64,000 bases of DNA, taken from the NCBI GenBank assembly GCA_036250195.1, contig JAVHZZ010000005.1, positions 132,333,199-132,397,198 on the forward strand, written 5' to 3'. Below are positions 22,657-33,091 of the stretch, piece by piece. The position numbers were made by a program, and so were the translations under genes. Each line of letters opens with the position of its first letter. The stretch's first letter is position 1. Below the pieces are notes generated by a model that searched no databases, was not told the DNA's origin, and saw nothing but the letters and a program-made list of their open reading frames with translations. This DNA is from Mixophyes australis. Lineage: Eukaryota; Chordata; Amphibia; Anura; Limnodynastidae.

Positions 22657-23313
22657 CTACGGACCACGCGGCCCGCCACCTAAAGAAAGAACTAAACCCT
22701 TGAGCTCTGAAAAAATCCTCTCTATGAACAAAACCGTTCCTTCTGGAGACAAATGAACTCCATCCGCTCTAAAAAGATGCCTCTTGTCTACTGTTAACCC
22801 AGGATGACTAATGACAACCCCCTTCAAGCCCCTAATGTTCTGCCTTGCGTATCCATTTACCTTTTTAACCACCTTTATCAATGTGGCCGGGGGGATAGAT
22901 GACCTCCAGGACAACCGAGGTATTATGTTAGACCAACAAATCTTCATTGAAGGCCAACGGGCATGTATTTGCGCAAGATCTTCCCGAATGTTAATGATTA
23001 AATCAAGGGATTTGCCCTTTCCTACATCATTACCTCCCAAATGAACGACCACTATATCCGGGGTACCGTGCTCTTCTATTTCTTCCCCTAAAGTGGGAAT
23101 CAAAGCCGCCCATACCATGCCCCTTTTACCCAACCAGCGGATGTCAACTGGGTGTGTGAAACCGGACCACCTCTCCGCTATCCTGTGCTTCGCAGCCCAA
23201 AAGATAAATGAATGACCCACGACCCATATCCTTGTCTTCTTCACCGAAAAACCTAAAACAGAATGAATAGTCTCATCAATCATAACCGTATCTGAGAAAT
23301 GATCCACCAACAA
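22657..23313 (-). CDS. SGNH/GDSL-type hydrolase domain ORF of Ngaro-1
   Basis: A 218-residue ORF. Block I reads IWVVGHSFIFWA (S35, with GHS in place of GDS). Block III is VVHLGGNDVG (G93, N95). Block V is RADGVHLSPEG (D184, H187). All four SGNH catalytic positions are thus present except that Asp of GDS is His. SGNH hydrolases are esterases or lipases; such ORFs are known in some Ngaro and LINE families, where the role is unsettled. The start may lie further upstream or be spliced from gag, since the first 27 residues do not look domain-like. Its open frame in an element with other frameshifts suggests selection or youth. Confidence 0.82.
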   Translation of the reverse strand: MLVDHFSDTVMIDETIHSVLGFSVKKTRIWVVGHSFIFWAAKHRIAERWSGFTHPVDIRWLGKRGMVWAALIPTLGEEIEEHGTPDIVVVHLGGNDVGKGKSLDLIINIREDLAQIHARWPSMKICWSNIIPRLSWRSSIPPATLIKVVKKVNGYARQNIRGLKGVVISHPGLTVDKRHLFRADGVHLSPEGTVLFIERIFSELKGLVLSLGGGPRGP

Positions 23314-23822
23314 CCGTGTTAAAAAACAGAACTATATTATAATTTTATTTTTTATTTTTATTTCAATTTTAACACTTCGCTGAGGTATCCCCTCCCTACC
23401 AGAGGGGCCACCCCAACTAAATCGAATATTGGAAAGGGAAAAAAGATCCTATCTTTAGTTCTAAAAGCAATTGATTTTATTTATTTTGTCTCGTTTATTG
23501 AATTTAATTATTTATTTTTCATCTATTTTGTCTCACTAAACTGAAATTATCTTTATTCTTTAATTCTTAACAAAATGAAATGGAAAATTGGTAACCCATA
23601 TGAAGGTAAAAACCCCTTGTAAACCCCGGGAGGCACACACACTAATCAGGCCTTGCCAAGGAAAACAAGAGGAAAAATCCCTCCATGCCCCCGTTTAACA
23701 CAGCGAGCAGCATAACCCTGAGTCACCAAGTGATAGATGAGAAAAGAAGATATAAAAGGATAAAGAAACATGAGAGACATAAGGAGAGAACATGACCATA
23801 CGTATAAGAGCCCTTACAAGGC

Positions 23823-24791
23823 TCATTTATCCGGCCGGATATATTTCTTATAGGCCTGTGACTTCCATCTCCCTAGCGCTTGAATCTCATTGACAGATGC
23901 CCCTCTGGCTGCAGCGGCGGTGGCCGCCCCTATTCTGAAAGAATGCGTGCCATATTCAACAGGGTTAAGGCCAACCTCCCCAAGGGCCCGTTTTAACAAA
24001 GCACTAAACTGAAATTTAGTTACTGGCGTATTGTCCGAATGACTTAACCACAAACCTTCCCCTGGGGGGCGAATTTTAGCGAATTGATTGGCCAGCTTCA
24101 CCGGGCATATGGATGTTTCCTGCTGCTCCATAATCGCTAACCAATGACCTCTGCCTAACTGATCCGTTTTGGACTTGACTATCTTACAACGTATCACATT
24201 AGTTTGTAAAATAACATTTCTAAACAACAAAGCTCCCCCTATGTCGTTCTTAGATCTGGCTACCAACTCACTAACCCTAAAAGCTCCGTGATACGCCATT
24301 GAAAAAGCCAGCCCGAATAGCAAAGCCTCATAGTCATCTGTAGCTAAATAACGCAATGCCGCAATCAATCTGGCTAAAATTTGCCCGTCAATCGGCCGGC
24401 GTGTGTCACTAGTTATAGGCTGAATCCTGGACCAACCCTTCAGCGCTTTAGTTATGATAAATGACTTTGTGGGATCCTGCGCGCTGTTCAACTTAGCCGT
24501 GAATGAAATACCAGCCAAAAGGGACCCCATCTTTGCTCTAGAAACCCCTTCGTTATAACACTTCCACATAAAACCCGTAATGGAGGGAATCTGACCTGAA
24601 GTGTCGCTGTTGCAAGATGCGCAGTAACTCAACCAACGTTCCCATGCCCCTTGATAACATTTTCTAGTTGCCGGAGCCAAGGACGCTTCTGCTAGCCACC
24701 TTATCCCTAACGAACCATCTGCCAAACATAAGGAGGACACTGTAAGCCAGTTAAACTTGCATGTGGAGCCAGAGATCTGAAACGCTGCCAT
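23823..24791 (-). CDS. Tyrosine recombinase (YR integrase) of Ngaro-1
   Basis: A 322-residue open frame. Core: N-terminal SAM-like region (ASLAPATRKCYQGAWERW, 36-53), catalytic arginine in HGAFRVSEL (R172), beta-hairpin lysine in VKSKTDQLGRGHW (about K208), the H-x-x-R box in GTHSFRIGAAT (H283, R286), W309 in LGRWKS, and the nucleophile tyrosine, probably Y317 in YKKYIRP. It would integrate a circular cDNA by site-specific recombination, without target duplication. The ORF overlaps the RNase H end by about 85 bases in another frame, as is usual in DIRS-order elements. No breaks seen. Confidence 0.93.
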   Translation of the reverse strand: MAAFQISGSTCKFNWLTVSSLCLADGSLGIRWLAEASLAPATRKCYQGAWERWLSYCASCNSDTSGQIPSITGFMWKCYNEGVSRAKMGSLLAGISFTAKLNSAQDPTKSFIITKALKGWSRIQPITSDTRRPIDGQILARLIAALRYLATDDYEALLFGLAFSMAYHGAFRVSELVARSKNDIGGALLFRNVILQTNVIRCKIVKSKTDQLGRGHWLAIMEQQETSICPVKLANQFAKIRPPGEGLWLSHSDNTPVTKFQFSALLKRALGEVGLNPVEYGTHSFRIGAATAAAARGASVNEIQALGRWKSQAYKKYIRPDK

Positions 24792-27384
24792 TCAAAGCGG
24801 GAAAGAGCATCAGCTATTTGGTTATCCACGCCAGGAACATGACGTGCCCGAAAGGTAATATCAGACTCTAAACACCTCAACACCAGGACACGGAGCAAAT
24901 TAATCGCCGTGCGTGAGGAGGCGCTTTGCTTGTTAATAGCCTGCACCACACCTAAGTTGTCGCACCAAAAAACCGGACAGCCCACAGCTCCAAAGCCACC
25001 ACGATGGGAAACAACTCTAACGTTAACAGATTTCGCACCAGGCCTTCGGATCTCCATGATTCCGGCCAGGGTGCCGCGCACCATTCCCCTTGAAAAAAGG
25101 CACCAAAACCTTTCGAGCCTGATGCGTCTGTATGCAAATCCAACGATGTACTAGCTACTGCGTGTGCTGGCCATACTCTTACACCGTTAAAAACCACTAG
25201 AAAACGACTCCATATGCCTAGATCTTCCCTGATCTCTGTCGACAAACGCACCTGGGAATGGGGACTACGCAAGCCTGACGTTGCTAGCTGAAGCTTCCTA
25301 CAAAATACTCGGCCCATGGGTATTACTCGGCAGGCAAAGTTGAAAGAGCCTAGCAACGATTGAACTTTACGCAACGTACAAGATGGAACAGCCAAGACCT
25401 CTCGTATCAGGGATTGTAACTTAGCCACTTTATCAGATGGTAAACGACAACAACCTTCCAATGTGTCAATTTCGATACCTAAAAACCTCAGGCATGTGGC
25501 CGGGCCCTCTGTTTTGTCTGCAGCTACTGGCACCCCCATCACACGAAATAACGCTTGCGCAGCATACAGTGTTTCCTTACAACTAGGGGAATTAGCCGGA
25601 CCTATAAACAGGAAGTCATCTAGATAATGCGCAATGCCGCAATGTCCCGTCCCTGCCCCGATACACCAATGGAGGAATGAACTAAACGCCTCAAAATATG
25701 CGCACGATACTGAACAGCCCATTGGCAGGCACCGATCCACATAGTAAAGGTTCTGAATTCTAAAACCCATAAATTTAAAGGACTCTGGATGCAACGGAAG
25801 GAGGCGAAAAGCCGATTCTATGTCCAACTTGGCCATAAGCGCACCATTGCCAAATTCTCTCACTAGTGCTAACGCATCATCAAAGGACTGGTACACCACT
25901 GAGCTAATTTGGGGGTCAATAGCATCATTAACTGACTTACCCGCCGGGTAAGATAAATGCTGGATTAACCTAAACTTTCCTGGGGCCTTCTTAGGTACTA
26001 TTCCCACCGGGGAAATGACTAAGTCTTGAATGGGAGGGGATGAAAAAGGACCCACCATGCGCCCAAGGCCTATCTCTTTACCTACTTTTTCCGCTAGGAT
26101 GTCGGGGTGTGCATACGCTGAGCGAAGGTTTCTGGCGGCAGTACCCACCACCCCACTATTTATGGGAAGACGAAAACCAAGGCGAAAACCCTCCCTAAGA
26201 AAAGAGGCCTGCGCCGCATCTGGGTAAAGGGACAGCCATTTGCAAAGGATAGGGAATATAATGGGGGAGTCCGCTTTAGACAGAACCCCCCGCCCCTCCC
26301 CGTCCCCTACCGACTCCGACGGAGCCCCTAGGGCATTCTTTAAGGGGATGACTACCTCTACAATTGGTGCAGACGTGTCTATACCGGCACGAATCCCCCC
26401 TCCCGCATGAGGAATTGTTAAAGGCGAAGCAACGGTTTTTGGAAGACTGGGGAGCACCTCGTCTCCCCCATACGGAAACCTGGCTAACTGAGGGGGACCG
26501 TACCCCATGCTCACCTCCCACACCTGGGCTCTATTTAATCTTAACCAGATCTCAACATCCTTAAAAGCCAGGGGCATATAAAGCTGACCGTGCACCTTCT
26601 CGCGGAACAGCTTATCGTACAATCTCCAGGTACCTGGGCGTTCACAACTATGCATCTCATTAATAAGGTGAAGGTATTTCCATACGTCTATAAGTGCATC
26701 AGGTCTAGTTTCCAAATAACAAGCTGAGAAAACGGAGTACCCTGTCAGCCAGTTCGAAAAGTTTCTGTAAGCATCCTCCCCGACTCCCCCTCGCATGCAC
26801 GCAGCCGCCAACTCCTTTTGAGCGACCTTCGTCAGTTCAAATATATCAACATAATGACCTTTCTTGATCTTGTGCCTCATGCTGCGCCTAACTCCTATCA
26901 ACAATGCCGTGTTTTCACATCTAACCAGGGGACCTCCAGCCGGAGTGGGAGACGCTGCCTCCCGCCGATCTACGCTCTTCCTCTTAGTTCCCCCGAAGTG
27001 GGTGTTAAGAATTTTAATGAGCTTGCGCTGACCCTGCCTAGGAGAAGATGGGGCTGACTCATCACTGGTGGTGGCTATGCTTGAACTGGACATGTAGGTG
27101 TTGCTTACAGTAGAACCATCATACTCACCGACCGCTCCCTGCGCCTCCTGCAGATCCAATCTCGCTCCGCCCTCGCCTTCCGAAACGACTTGGTGCGACC
27201 CCTGCTGCCCTGTCGAAGTCCCCGCTGCCTCTTCCTGTTGCAGCTGCGACCCTGCTCCGTCCACGCCCGTCTGCCCTGCCACTGAAGATGGCTGCATCTG
27301 TGAAACTGGATAACAAGACATGTTAGCACGTGGGGAAGACAGGTTATGCAACTGTTGAGTAGGAACCCCATCCGGGGTAGGCAC
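24707..27384 (-). CDS. Ngaro-1 reverse transcriptase/RNase H, fused in frame to gag middle part; one frameshift
   Basis: The main ORF (27384-24952, 810 residues) covers gag-like sequence (to about residue 305) and then RT: VGIVPKKAPGKFRLIQHLSY (460-479), KLDIESAF (519-526), PMGCSVSCAYFE (554-565) and YLDD (587-590). DLHTDASGSKGFGAFF (749-764) opens the RNase H. The domain then continues in the neighbouring frame (25084-24707), with FWCDNLGVVQAIN, ARHVPGVDNQIADALSRFEW and the end at WQMVR. A small indel near 24985 explains the switch. Apart from that the catalytic residues are present. Confidence 0.9.
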
Positions 27385-28621
27385 CGGGGGGGAACCATGA
27401 GATGACCTAGGAAACCCGCTTGAGGGGGAACCCCTTGATCCCTACTTCCTTGTTGTCTAACCAGAGAAAACGAATCCGTACCAGAAACGCTAGGACTATT
27501 AAACAAGGAGGGTTGAGGATAAGAATGCACGTACTGACCCGCTAAGGCTGGATAAGGGGCCGACCACAAATTCTCCGCTTCCACTACAGACCCATAACCT
27601 CTAGGGGGGTACGGTAATGACCAAGAGGGGGCGGGTCCCTCCACCCTGTGTTGCTGGCCGACATGTTGCTGCAACGGCCACATCACGGCTGTGTCAGAGG
27701 CCAGTGATCGATTAGCAGCCGAACAAACAGAAGGGGACTGCTGATGGGCCGAACCCCCCATCCCTGGGGGGAAACCCACCGGGGCTGGGCCCAGCAAACC
27801 AGGGGCCCTGTTGGATGATATCCCCACCCCAGCCTGATGCAAGGAGTCCATGGAAAAAAGGAGGGGGGAGGAGGAGGAGGGAGGAGGGGGGGGGTCCCTG
27901 ACCTGGGAGGAGGACAGGGAGGAAAGGGGGTTGAGGGGGAGAAGGAAGGAGGAGGGGGCCTGTTGGGACGGATAATGGAGGGTATGAGGCTGAAGCCCAG
28001 GAAACTGTTGCCCGGAAGAAGCCAAGGAGGGGGACCCTGAAACAACCGCCCCCAGCCCTCGTGACCCCGGAGAACCAACAGGATGGACAATAACGGGCCC
28101 CAGGCCTCTATAAGGGGACCCCTGGCCCTGCTCCACCGCAGGCTGGCCCAGGACCCCACTACTAGCGCCATGACCAGGAGGGATGGCGGGAGAGTCAGAA
28201 GACCCGCCGGAGGAGGGGGGGGCTAAAGCTGGCAGGGCCACAGAGGGAACCCCAGGCGCGGGGGAAGGAGATCCCCTGCCTCGGGTTCTGGCAGCCTGCC
28301 TAATGCGGTGAACGGCTCCGGACACGAGCGGCCTCACCGCCCGCTCCGGAGCCCTGGACCTGCGTGCGCGACCCGGCCCCGCCCCGCGAGAAACACTCGC
28401 GGCGGCCGAGTCACGTGGGCGGCGGGCGGCTGCCCTTATGGACAGACTAATGCCTCCGCCGGGAGGACCCGGGGGGCATACTGGCAACTGGGCAGTACGG
28501 GGGGGGGAACCAGGGGGAACAGCTTGGGATAAAGTCGCAGCCAGCGACGACGGGGGGGGGGAGGGGACCCCGCAAACCTGGCGGGAATGGAGCGGGACCT
28601 TCTAGGGCGGGATGATGCCAT
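26276..28621 (-). pseudogene. Ngaro-1 gag with C-terminal zinc finger, in several frames
   Basis: The likely start is the ATG at 28621 (MASSRPRRSRSIPARF), comparable with MSRPARVRSVPA in Ngaro-2. A Pro/Ser/Gly-rich region follows in the frame of 28487-27384. It moves near 27380 into the frame carrying KIKKGHYVDIFELTKVAQKE and WKYLHLINEMHSCERPGTWR, and near 26520 into a third frame with the zinc finger CFAFNNSSCGRGDSCRYRHV followed by CTNCRGSHPLKEC (26521-26276). The poly-C run at 28550-28560 is a likely slip site. Some frame changes may be natural gag/pol overlap rather than damage. Confidence 0.8.
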
Positions 28622-28769
28622 ACCAGGGAAGGGAGGACAAAGTAAAGAAAAAGGGGGAAAAATAGACAGGAGAAGCAGACAAACGGAAAAGGAGAGAACA
28701 GAGAGAGAGGTAGAGAAAGCAAAAACAAACCACAATAGATAAAACTAGAAATACAGAGGAGCCAGATAC

Positions 28770-28970
28770 TAAGCCTGATGCAGCTTCTCCGGATCCAGGA
28801 AACAGGAAGCTCTCTCCTTCTCACACTGCTTGATGTATTCTTTCCATGACACTCCCACATCCTTCCTATTGGCTGATTCCAACACTGACTTAAAACCCCC
28901 ACCCAGTGGTAAGTAACATTATCAGTTCCACACCACATGATTTTAAACTCCCTCGGCTAATGGCCTCTCT
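28770..28970 (-). repeat. A1-type terminal region of Ngaro-1
   Basis: Occupies the same place as A1 in Ngaro-2 and shares layout (ttggctgattcc, cacatgattttaaactccct, cggctaatggcc against ctgatggcc), though it is divergent. Beyond it Harbinger-linked sequence resumes with gctacattaggagatacaaa. Confidence 0.6.
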
Positions 28971-28980
28971 CATAAACAAA

Positions 28981-29850
28981 ACAGTTGGCTACATTAGGAG
29001 ATACAAACAATTGGGATATACTCCAAGATATGTTAAATAGTTATACTTACTTTTTCAAAGGTTTTCACAAAAAGCCAAATTTTATTTCAATGTAAAGTGG
29101 CTAATGCGTGGTGTAGCCTGGCAAAATAAATAAACACAATATTTTCAAAACAAGGAAAGGTAATGTGTTCAACAAAGCTACCATCCAAATATTATTGAGT
29201 GCAATATGGATACGGTAAAATCATACTTGCCAACTCTCCCGGAACGTCCGGGAGACTCCCGCATTTCGCGAGAGTCTCCCGGACTCCCGGGAGAGTGTGG
29301 CAATTCGGTTCAAACGCCGCGATTCACCGGGAATTGCAGCGTTTGGCCCCGCCCCCGCTGTAAAATGACGCGATTTGCATCATTACGTCACGGGGGCGGG
29401 GCTAAAATGACGCGCTTTTTGGGGCCCCGCCCCCTACATGCCCACCTCCTACTGGCAGCTCCCGGAAGAAAAAAATTAAATGTTGGCAAGTATGGGTAAA
29501 ATACCTTAGCATAGAGTAGGCTACTATTTCATTCTTTCCATGTTAAATGTGAGGCCCAGGCCCATTTATATAGCACTGTAATTACAGCTAGGACACACAT
29601 ATATATAAACAAATAAATATACACAATATTTTCAAAACAAGGAAAGGCACTGTGTTCAACAAAGCTACCATCCACATATTATTGAGTGCCAGATGGATAA
29701 GGTTAAATAACTTGGCATACTGTAGGCTACTATTGCATTATTTAAATTTTAAATGTGAGGGCAAGGTCCATTTATATAGCACTTTAATTACAGCTAGGAC
29801 ACACATATTTCATACCAAACAGATGCCTACATTAGGAGATTAGGAGATAC
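28981..29850. repeat. Duplicated Harbinger-linked flank (two tandem copies, plus a piece at 22060-22112)
   Basis: The block acaatattttcaaaacaagg through tgttcaacaaagctaccatc to catttatatagcactttaat and tacagctaggacacacatat occurs at about 29130-29604 (interrupted by a MITE) and 29605-29820; the last part also precedes Ngaro-1 at 22069-22112. The uninterrupted version near 29765-29850 shows what the Ngaro-1 target looked like. Confidence 0.88.
29222..29494. mobile_element. hAT MITE (CATACTTGCCAAC family) with perfect 8-bp target duplication
   Basis: Left terminus CATACTTGCCAACTCTCCC, right terminus gttggcaagtatg. ggtaaaat flanks both sides (29214-29221 and 29495-29502). Inside are ctcccgggagag-type palindromes and GC-rich sequence. 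273 bp. A second copy lies at 41324-41619. Confidence 0.95.
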
Positions 29851-30236
29851 AAACAATTTTGAAATATTACAATCTCTGATTTAGTTTTGTACTTACTGAT
29901 TTTTGTTTGCTTATTAGGCAAAGCATCCAAATAATTTGAAATCTTGAATGTGTCCTGTCCTGGCAATTAAGCTAATGAACAGGCAGTAAAGCAAAGCACA
30001 GGTGGGTTTAAATGTAGGTTTGGTTTAATAAACCAGGTGTACACTCTTCTTCCTAATTGCAGCGCACAGAGTACTCGTCTCATCGTAGGGGGTCGCCATG
30101 TTCTTGGTGGGAGAGACAACCATTACACACACAGGTGTCTTAAAGATCCGCGTATAACATGCGCACGCCCATACGTGCTCTGAGAACCAAACGGAGTGCA
30201 GAGCCCTCCATTTTGAGTGAGAGATAGCATTTCAAA

Positions 30237-32045
30237 ATGAGGGCTTCAATTTTCAGTCGCCGCGAGTTAAGAGTACTCACAGAGGCCATGGATAATGTGC
30301 CCTCTGGAAGGTACGGCCTACCAAACGGTCCGCAGATGCGGCTGAGCCAAAATCGGAGCATCGTCCAGCTGCAGCGCCGCTGGAGCGACCTCCGCCGGCG
30401 TCAGCCCCAGCTGCTTCAAAAACTCAGGGAGAAAATTATAAGAAGTGAGTTCTCTATTATTCGCCAAAAACACGTGTACACATATATATTTGCTATATGT
30501 TTGTAAATATGTTCACCCTAATCACCTGACATGGGCTACATAACAAAGTGCAAGCACACTATAAAGGTTATGCCCCTTCCAGTGCACCCAAAATGCTTTG
30601 CCTCCTGTCTCCTACATTTGTCTGCTGACAATTTACTGACCTAAATGTTTTATTGTGAAAAATCTGACCATTAAGGGTGGTTTTTGGAATCAGGCATTCT
30701 AACTCTTGACCCGAGTGCTGTAACTTGCTGGTCTAACCTTAAAACATTTTGGAGTGGCAGATGTGTTGTCATTATTGGGCAAAGATTTAAAAGGCAGGTT
30801 TCAAATTTCAAACACCTTAGTCTATAGACTAATTTTTAAAAGCTACCATAAGATGCAAATATATTACAGAGTGTACTAGATATAGCTAATCAATCATTAT
30901 TTAACTGCCTATTTAGACTATTTTAGACTGCGAGGTAGTCCCAACAAAGGGTCATTTCCAAATTATACTCAACATTTAAAGATTTTGAGATCCATCCACT
31001 AATTCAGTGGTCCTGTAAAGAGATAACTAATTGACAACATTACCAGACCCATGGGAGTTTGCAGACGTAAATTTACCAACATTAAAAAACATACTGCTGG
31101 CAATTTCTCCAAAAAACAAATTATCCGGTCAGTAGTATGTTTGGGGAGTGTGGTAGACAACACATGCAAATATGGAGCAAGCCAGCAAACTCCACACATA
31201 TGAAACAATAATCAGGGACTTGAACTCCTGACCCCAGTGCTGTGAGAGCAAAGTACTGACCACTAGGCCACTGCAAATTTCCACATATCTATGTAAAAGA
31301 AAAACATTTGTGACAGGTCATGTGAAATACTTTGTGTGCATCATGTTTAGCACCTTGCTTTGGTAGTAGCTAATATTTCTGTCTCCTGCCAATGCAAAGT
31401 TTATTAAACATGTATGATCACCTGATTGTCATAATACTATCAGTTTTTTAAGCTGGTGATTGTGTTAACATGCCCTTTTTTAAAATTCCCTTCCTTCCAA
31501 CAGACCGGGCATGCTGGGAACGCCGCCAACGCCGCCGGGCAGTGGTGGAGGTTCAGACAGCGGAGGAGGCAGCAGAGGAGGAGGAGCAGGAGGAGGCAGA
31601 GGAGGAGCAGGAGGAGGTGGTGGAGGCGAGGAGGAGGAGGAGCAGATGGAGGCAGTGGCGGTGGTGGAGGCAGAGGCAGAGGAGGAGGAGCAGGAGGAGC
31701 AGGAGGACGACCAGCTGCGTCTGCCGGTGGTGGTGCTGGAGGAGAAGAGTCGGCAGGAGGCAGCATTGGCCAGCCAAGAGCAAGAGGCGCTTTTTGAGAT
31801 AAGTATTTGCTATAAGTGCTGGACATAATTGGATAACATTGAGATGTCCATTATCCTTGAAAAAAAAACACACATGGAGAAAGCTTACAATTGGCCTCCC
31901 CCCCCCCCCCCCACCAACCTTGTCAGAGATGCGGGCCAAAATTGCTGCATTCTTCGAGAAAATAAAGCATCACCAAAAGGAGCAGCAAAAATGCATGGAG
32001 GAGCTGGAGCAGAAAATGGCCCATTGGTCGACCTTGTATGATTAG
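30237..32045 (+). CDS. Myb/SANT-like protein II, three-exon gene (Harbinger-type partner), one internal frameshift
   Basis: Exon 1 (30237-30444) starts MRASIFSRRELRVLTEAMDN and ends with the Myb-like motif IVQLQRRWSDLRRRQ; donor agaa|gtgagt, phase 1. Exon 2 (from 31504, acceptor ccttccaacag) begins ACWERRQRRRAVVEVQTAEE and continues with Glu/Gln repeats; a one-base shift within the GGA-rich run near 31630 moves the frame before EEKSRQEAALASQEQEALFE. Exon 3 (31927-32045, acceptor ttgtcag) encodes a short coiled coil, RAKIAAFFEKIKHHQKEQQK, and ends at TAG. The exon 2 donor near 31798 is not clear. A related copy on the other strand at 49-51 kb supports the model. A DNA-binding role is inferred from the Myb-like part. 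Confidence 0.68.
31005..31290 (-). mobile_element. tRNA-derived SINE in intron 1 of Myb-like gene II
   Basis: On the minus strand the head reads gcagtggcctagtggtcagt (A-box-like) and gaacaagtcc-type B box as ggagttcaagtccctg, followed by gtgtggagtttgc and ccatatttgcatgtgttg. These match the SINE at 50310-50620. Both are decayed. Confidence 0.78.
31530..31790. repeat. GGA-rich trinucleotide region in Myb-like exon 2
   Basis: Purine-rich (ggaggag)n sequence coding for Glu/Gln runs. All six frames are open here, so the long ORFs on both strands are composition artefacts. Confidence 0.85.
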
Positions 32046-32061
32046 GTGTTTTTTTTGGCTT

Positions 32062-32380
32062 AAATGTTAAATGTAAATAGTTTTAAAGATTCATGTAAAT
32101 ATGTAAATTTTAGTTATTATATCCAAATTTATATACATTTAAGAAAAAACAACCTTGGTGTGTGTGTCTTTATTCATCTAATTCTCCTACATGTGGGTGT
32201 AAGGACAAAAAAGAGTGTATATAATAATCCAAAAAGATTAACATTTAAATAAGATGGTTGGTTTTGAAGTCCATCATAATTTCACTAGCATAAAAGATTG
32301 TGATTTGCTCTTTGCATGTAATCCAAAATAAATATGTGCCCTCCACGAACAAGCCACCCCTATAAGAGGTATAGCATCTG
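32062..32380. repeat. 5' flank of gypsy-2, source of the copy at 37531-37849
   Basis: Runs from aaatgttaaatgtaaatagt to tatagcatctg. It is about 98% identical to 37531-37849, with the same length of 319 bases. The last five bases, atctg, are the left target duplication of the gypsy element. Confidence 0.95.
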
Positions 32381-33057
32381 TGTTACGAGCCGCGGCAGTG
32401 CCCAGTCGCCTCGACTCTCTTACCTGCGTCACGGCCGTTGCTATGACGACCGGAACGTCACTTTCGCCCATGACCTGGCTGTTGCCGGGGCAACGGTTGA
32501 ACGATTCAGCGCTGCTTCCCGGCAATGAGAAGCCAGGCGCATGCGCTCATTAATTTTACTAGCCTGCGGGCTAATGAATTTAGGTGCAGGGGGCTGGGTA
32601 CTATCAGATCCAGGCTCTGATTGGTTGTGCTTACTATTTAAGGCAATGAGGTCTGCTACCTCATTGCCGGTTATAGCTTCTGCCTCCCAGTCTGCTGACC
32701 TGCTTGTTCCTGCTCCTGTGTATTGAAATTCTGCTGATCTCTCGTGTATGACCCTTGGCTTGGATTTGGACTTCGCTTGTGTATCCTGTGACCCTGACCT
32801 TTGGCCTGTTTACTGTTTCTCCTGTTTGCCTGTGACCATTGACCCCGGCTTGTTAACTGGAATTGCAACCTTCTACCGGCCCTTGACCTCTGCGTGGACC
32901 TCACTCTGCTTGCCTGGGTTCTCCCCAGCCGGTACACACTTCACGACCCTCTGTCAGTCTGCAGCCCAGTCTGTCCCCACTATCAGGGGCTCCAGTGAAC
33001 ACCTGATTGGCAGAGTTGACCTGGGTTGTGTTGTGCCGGCTGGAGGGGTTCCTAACA
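32381..33057 (+). repeat. 5' LTR of gypsy element 2 (677 bp)
   Basis: TGTTACGAGCC to GTTCCTAACA. A TATA-like tatttaagg lies near 32634. The matching 3' LTR is 37192-37533 joined across an insertion to 38042-38372. Confidence 0.92.
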
Positions 33058-33091
33058 TTATAACCGGCCCACACACGGAGACGATTTTGGA

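Larger units (their letters stand above)
22113..28970 (-). mobile_element. Ngaro-1: DIRS-order tyrosine-recombinase retrotransposon with SGNH hydrolase
   Basis: Minus-strand order: terminal A1 region (28970-28770), gag, RT/RNase H, tyrosine recombinase, SGNH hydrolase, B region (to 22113). The B terminus, TAAAATGCATAGTGTT, matches the B terminus of Ngaro-2 (TAAAATGCACAGTGT). No second A or B copy is seen at the low end, so A2-B2 may be lost. It is inserted in Harbinger-linked sequence whose uninterrupted version is present at about 29765-29850. Confidence 0.88.

Noticed and set aside
27683..28171. Alternative-frame ORFs across the Ngaro-1 gag region
   Set aside because: Shadow frames of a GC-rich, Pro-rich gag; the paralogous Ngaro-2 does not keep them.
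31440..31939. Several Gly/Ser/Pro-rich ORFs on both strands
   Set aside because: GGA-trinucleotide composition opens all frames; only the frame continuing the Myb-like exon is supported.
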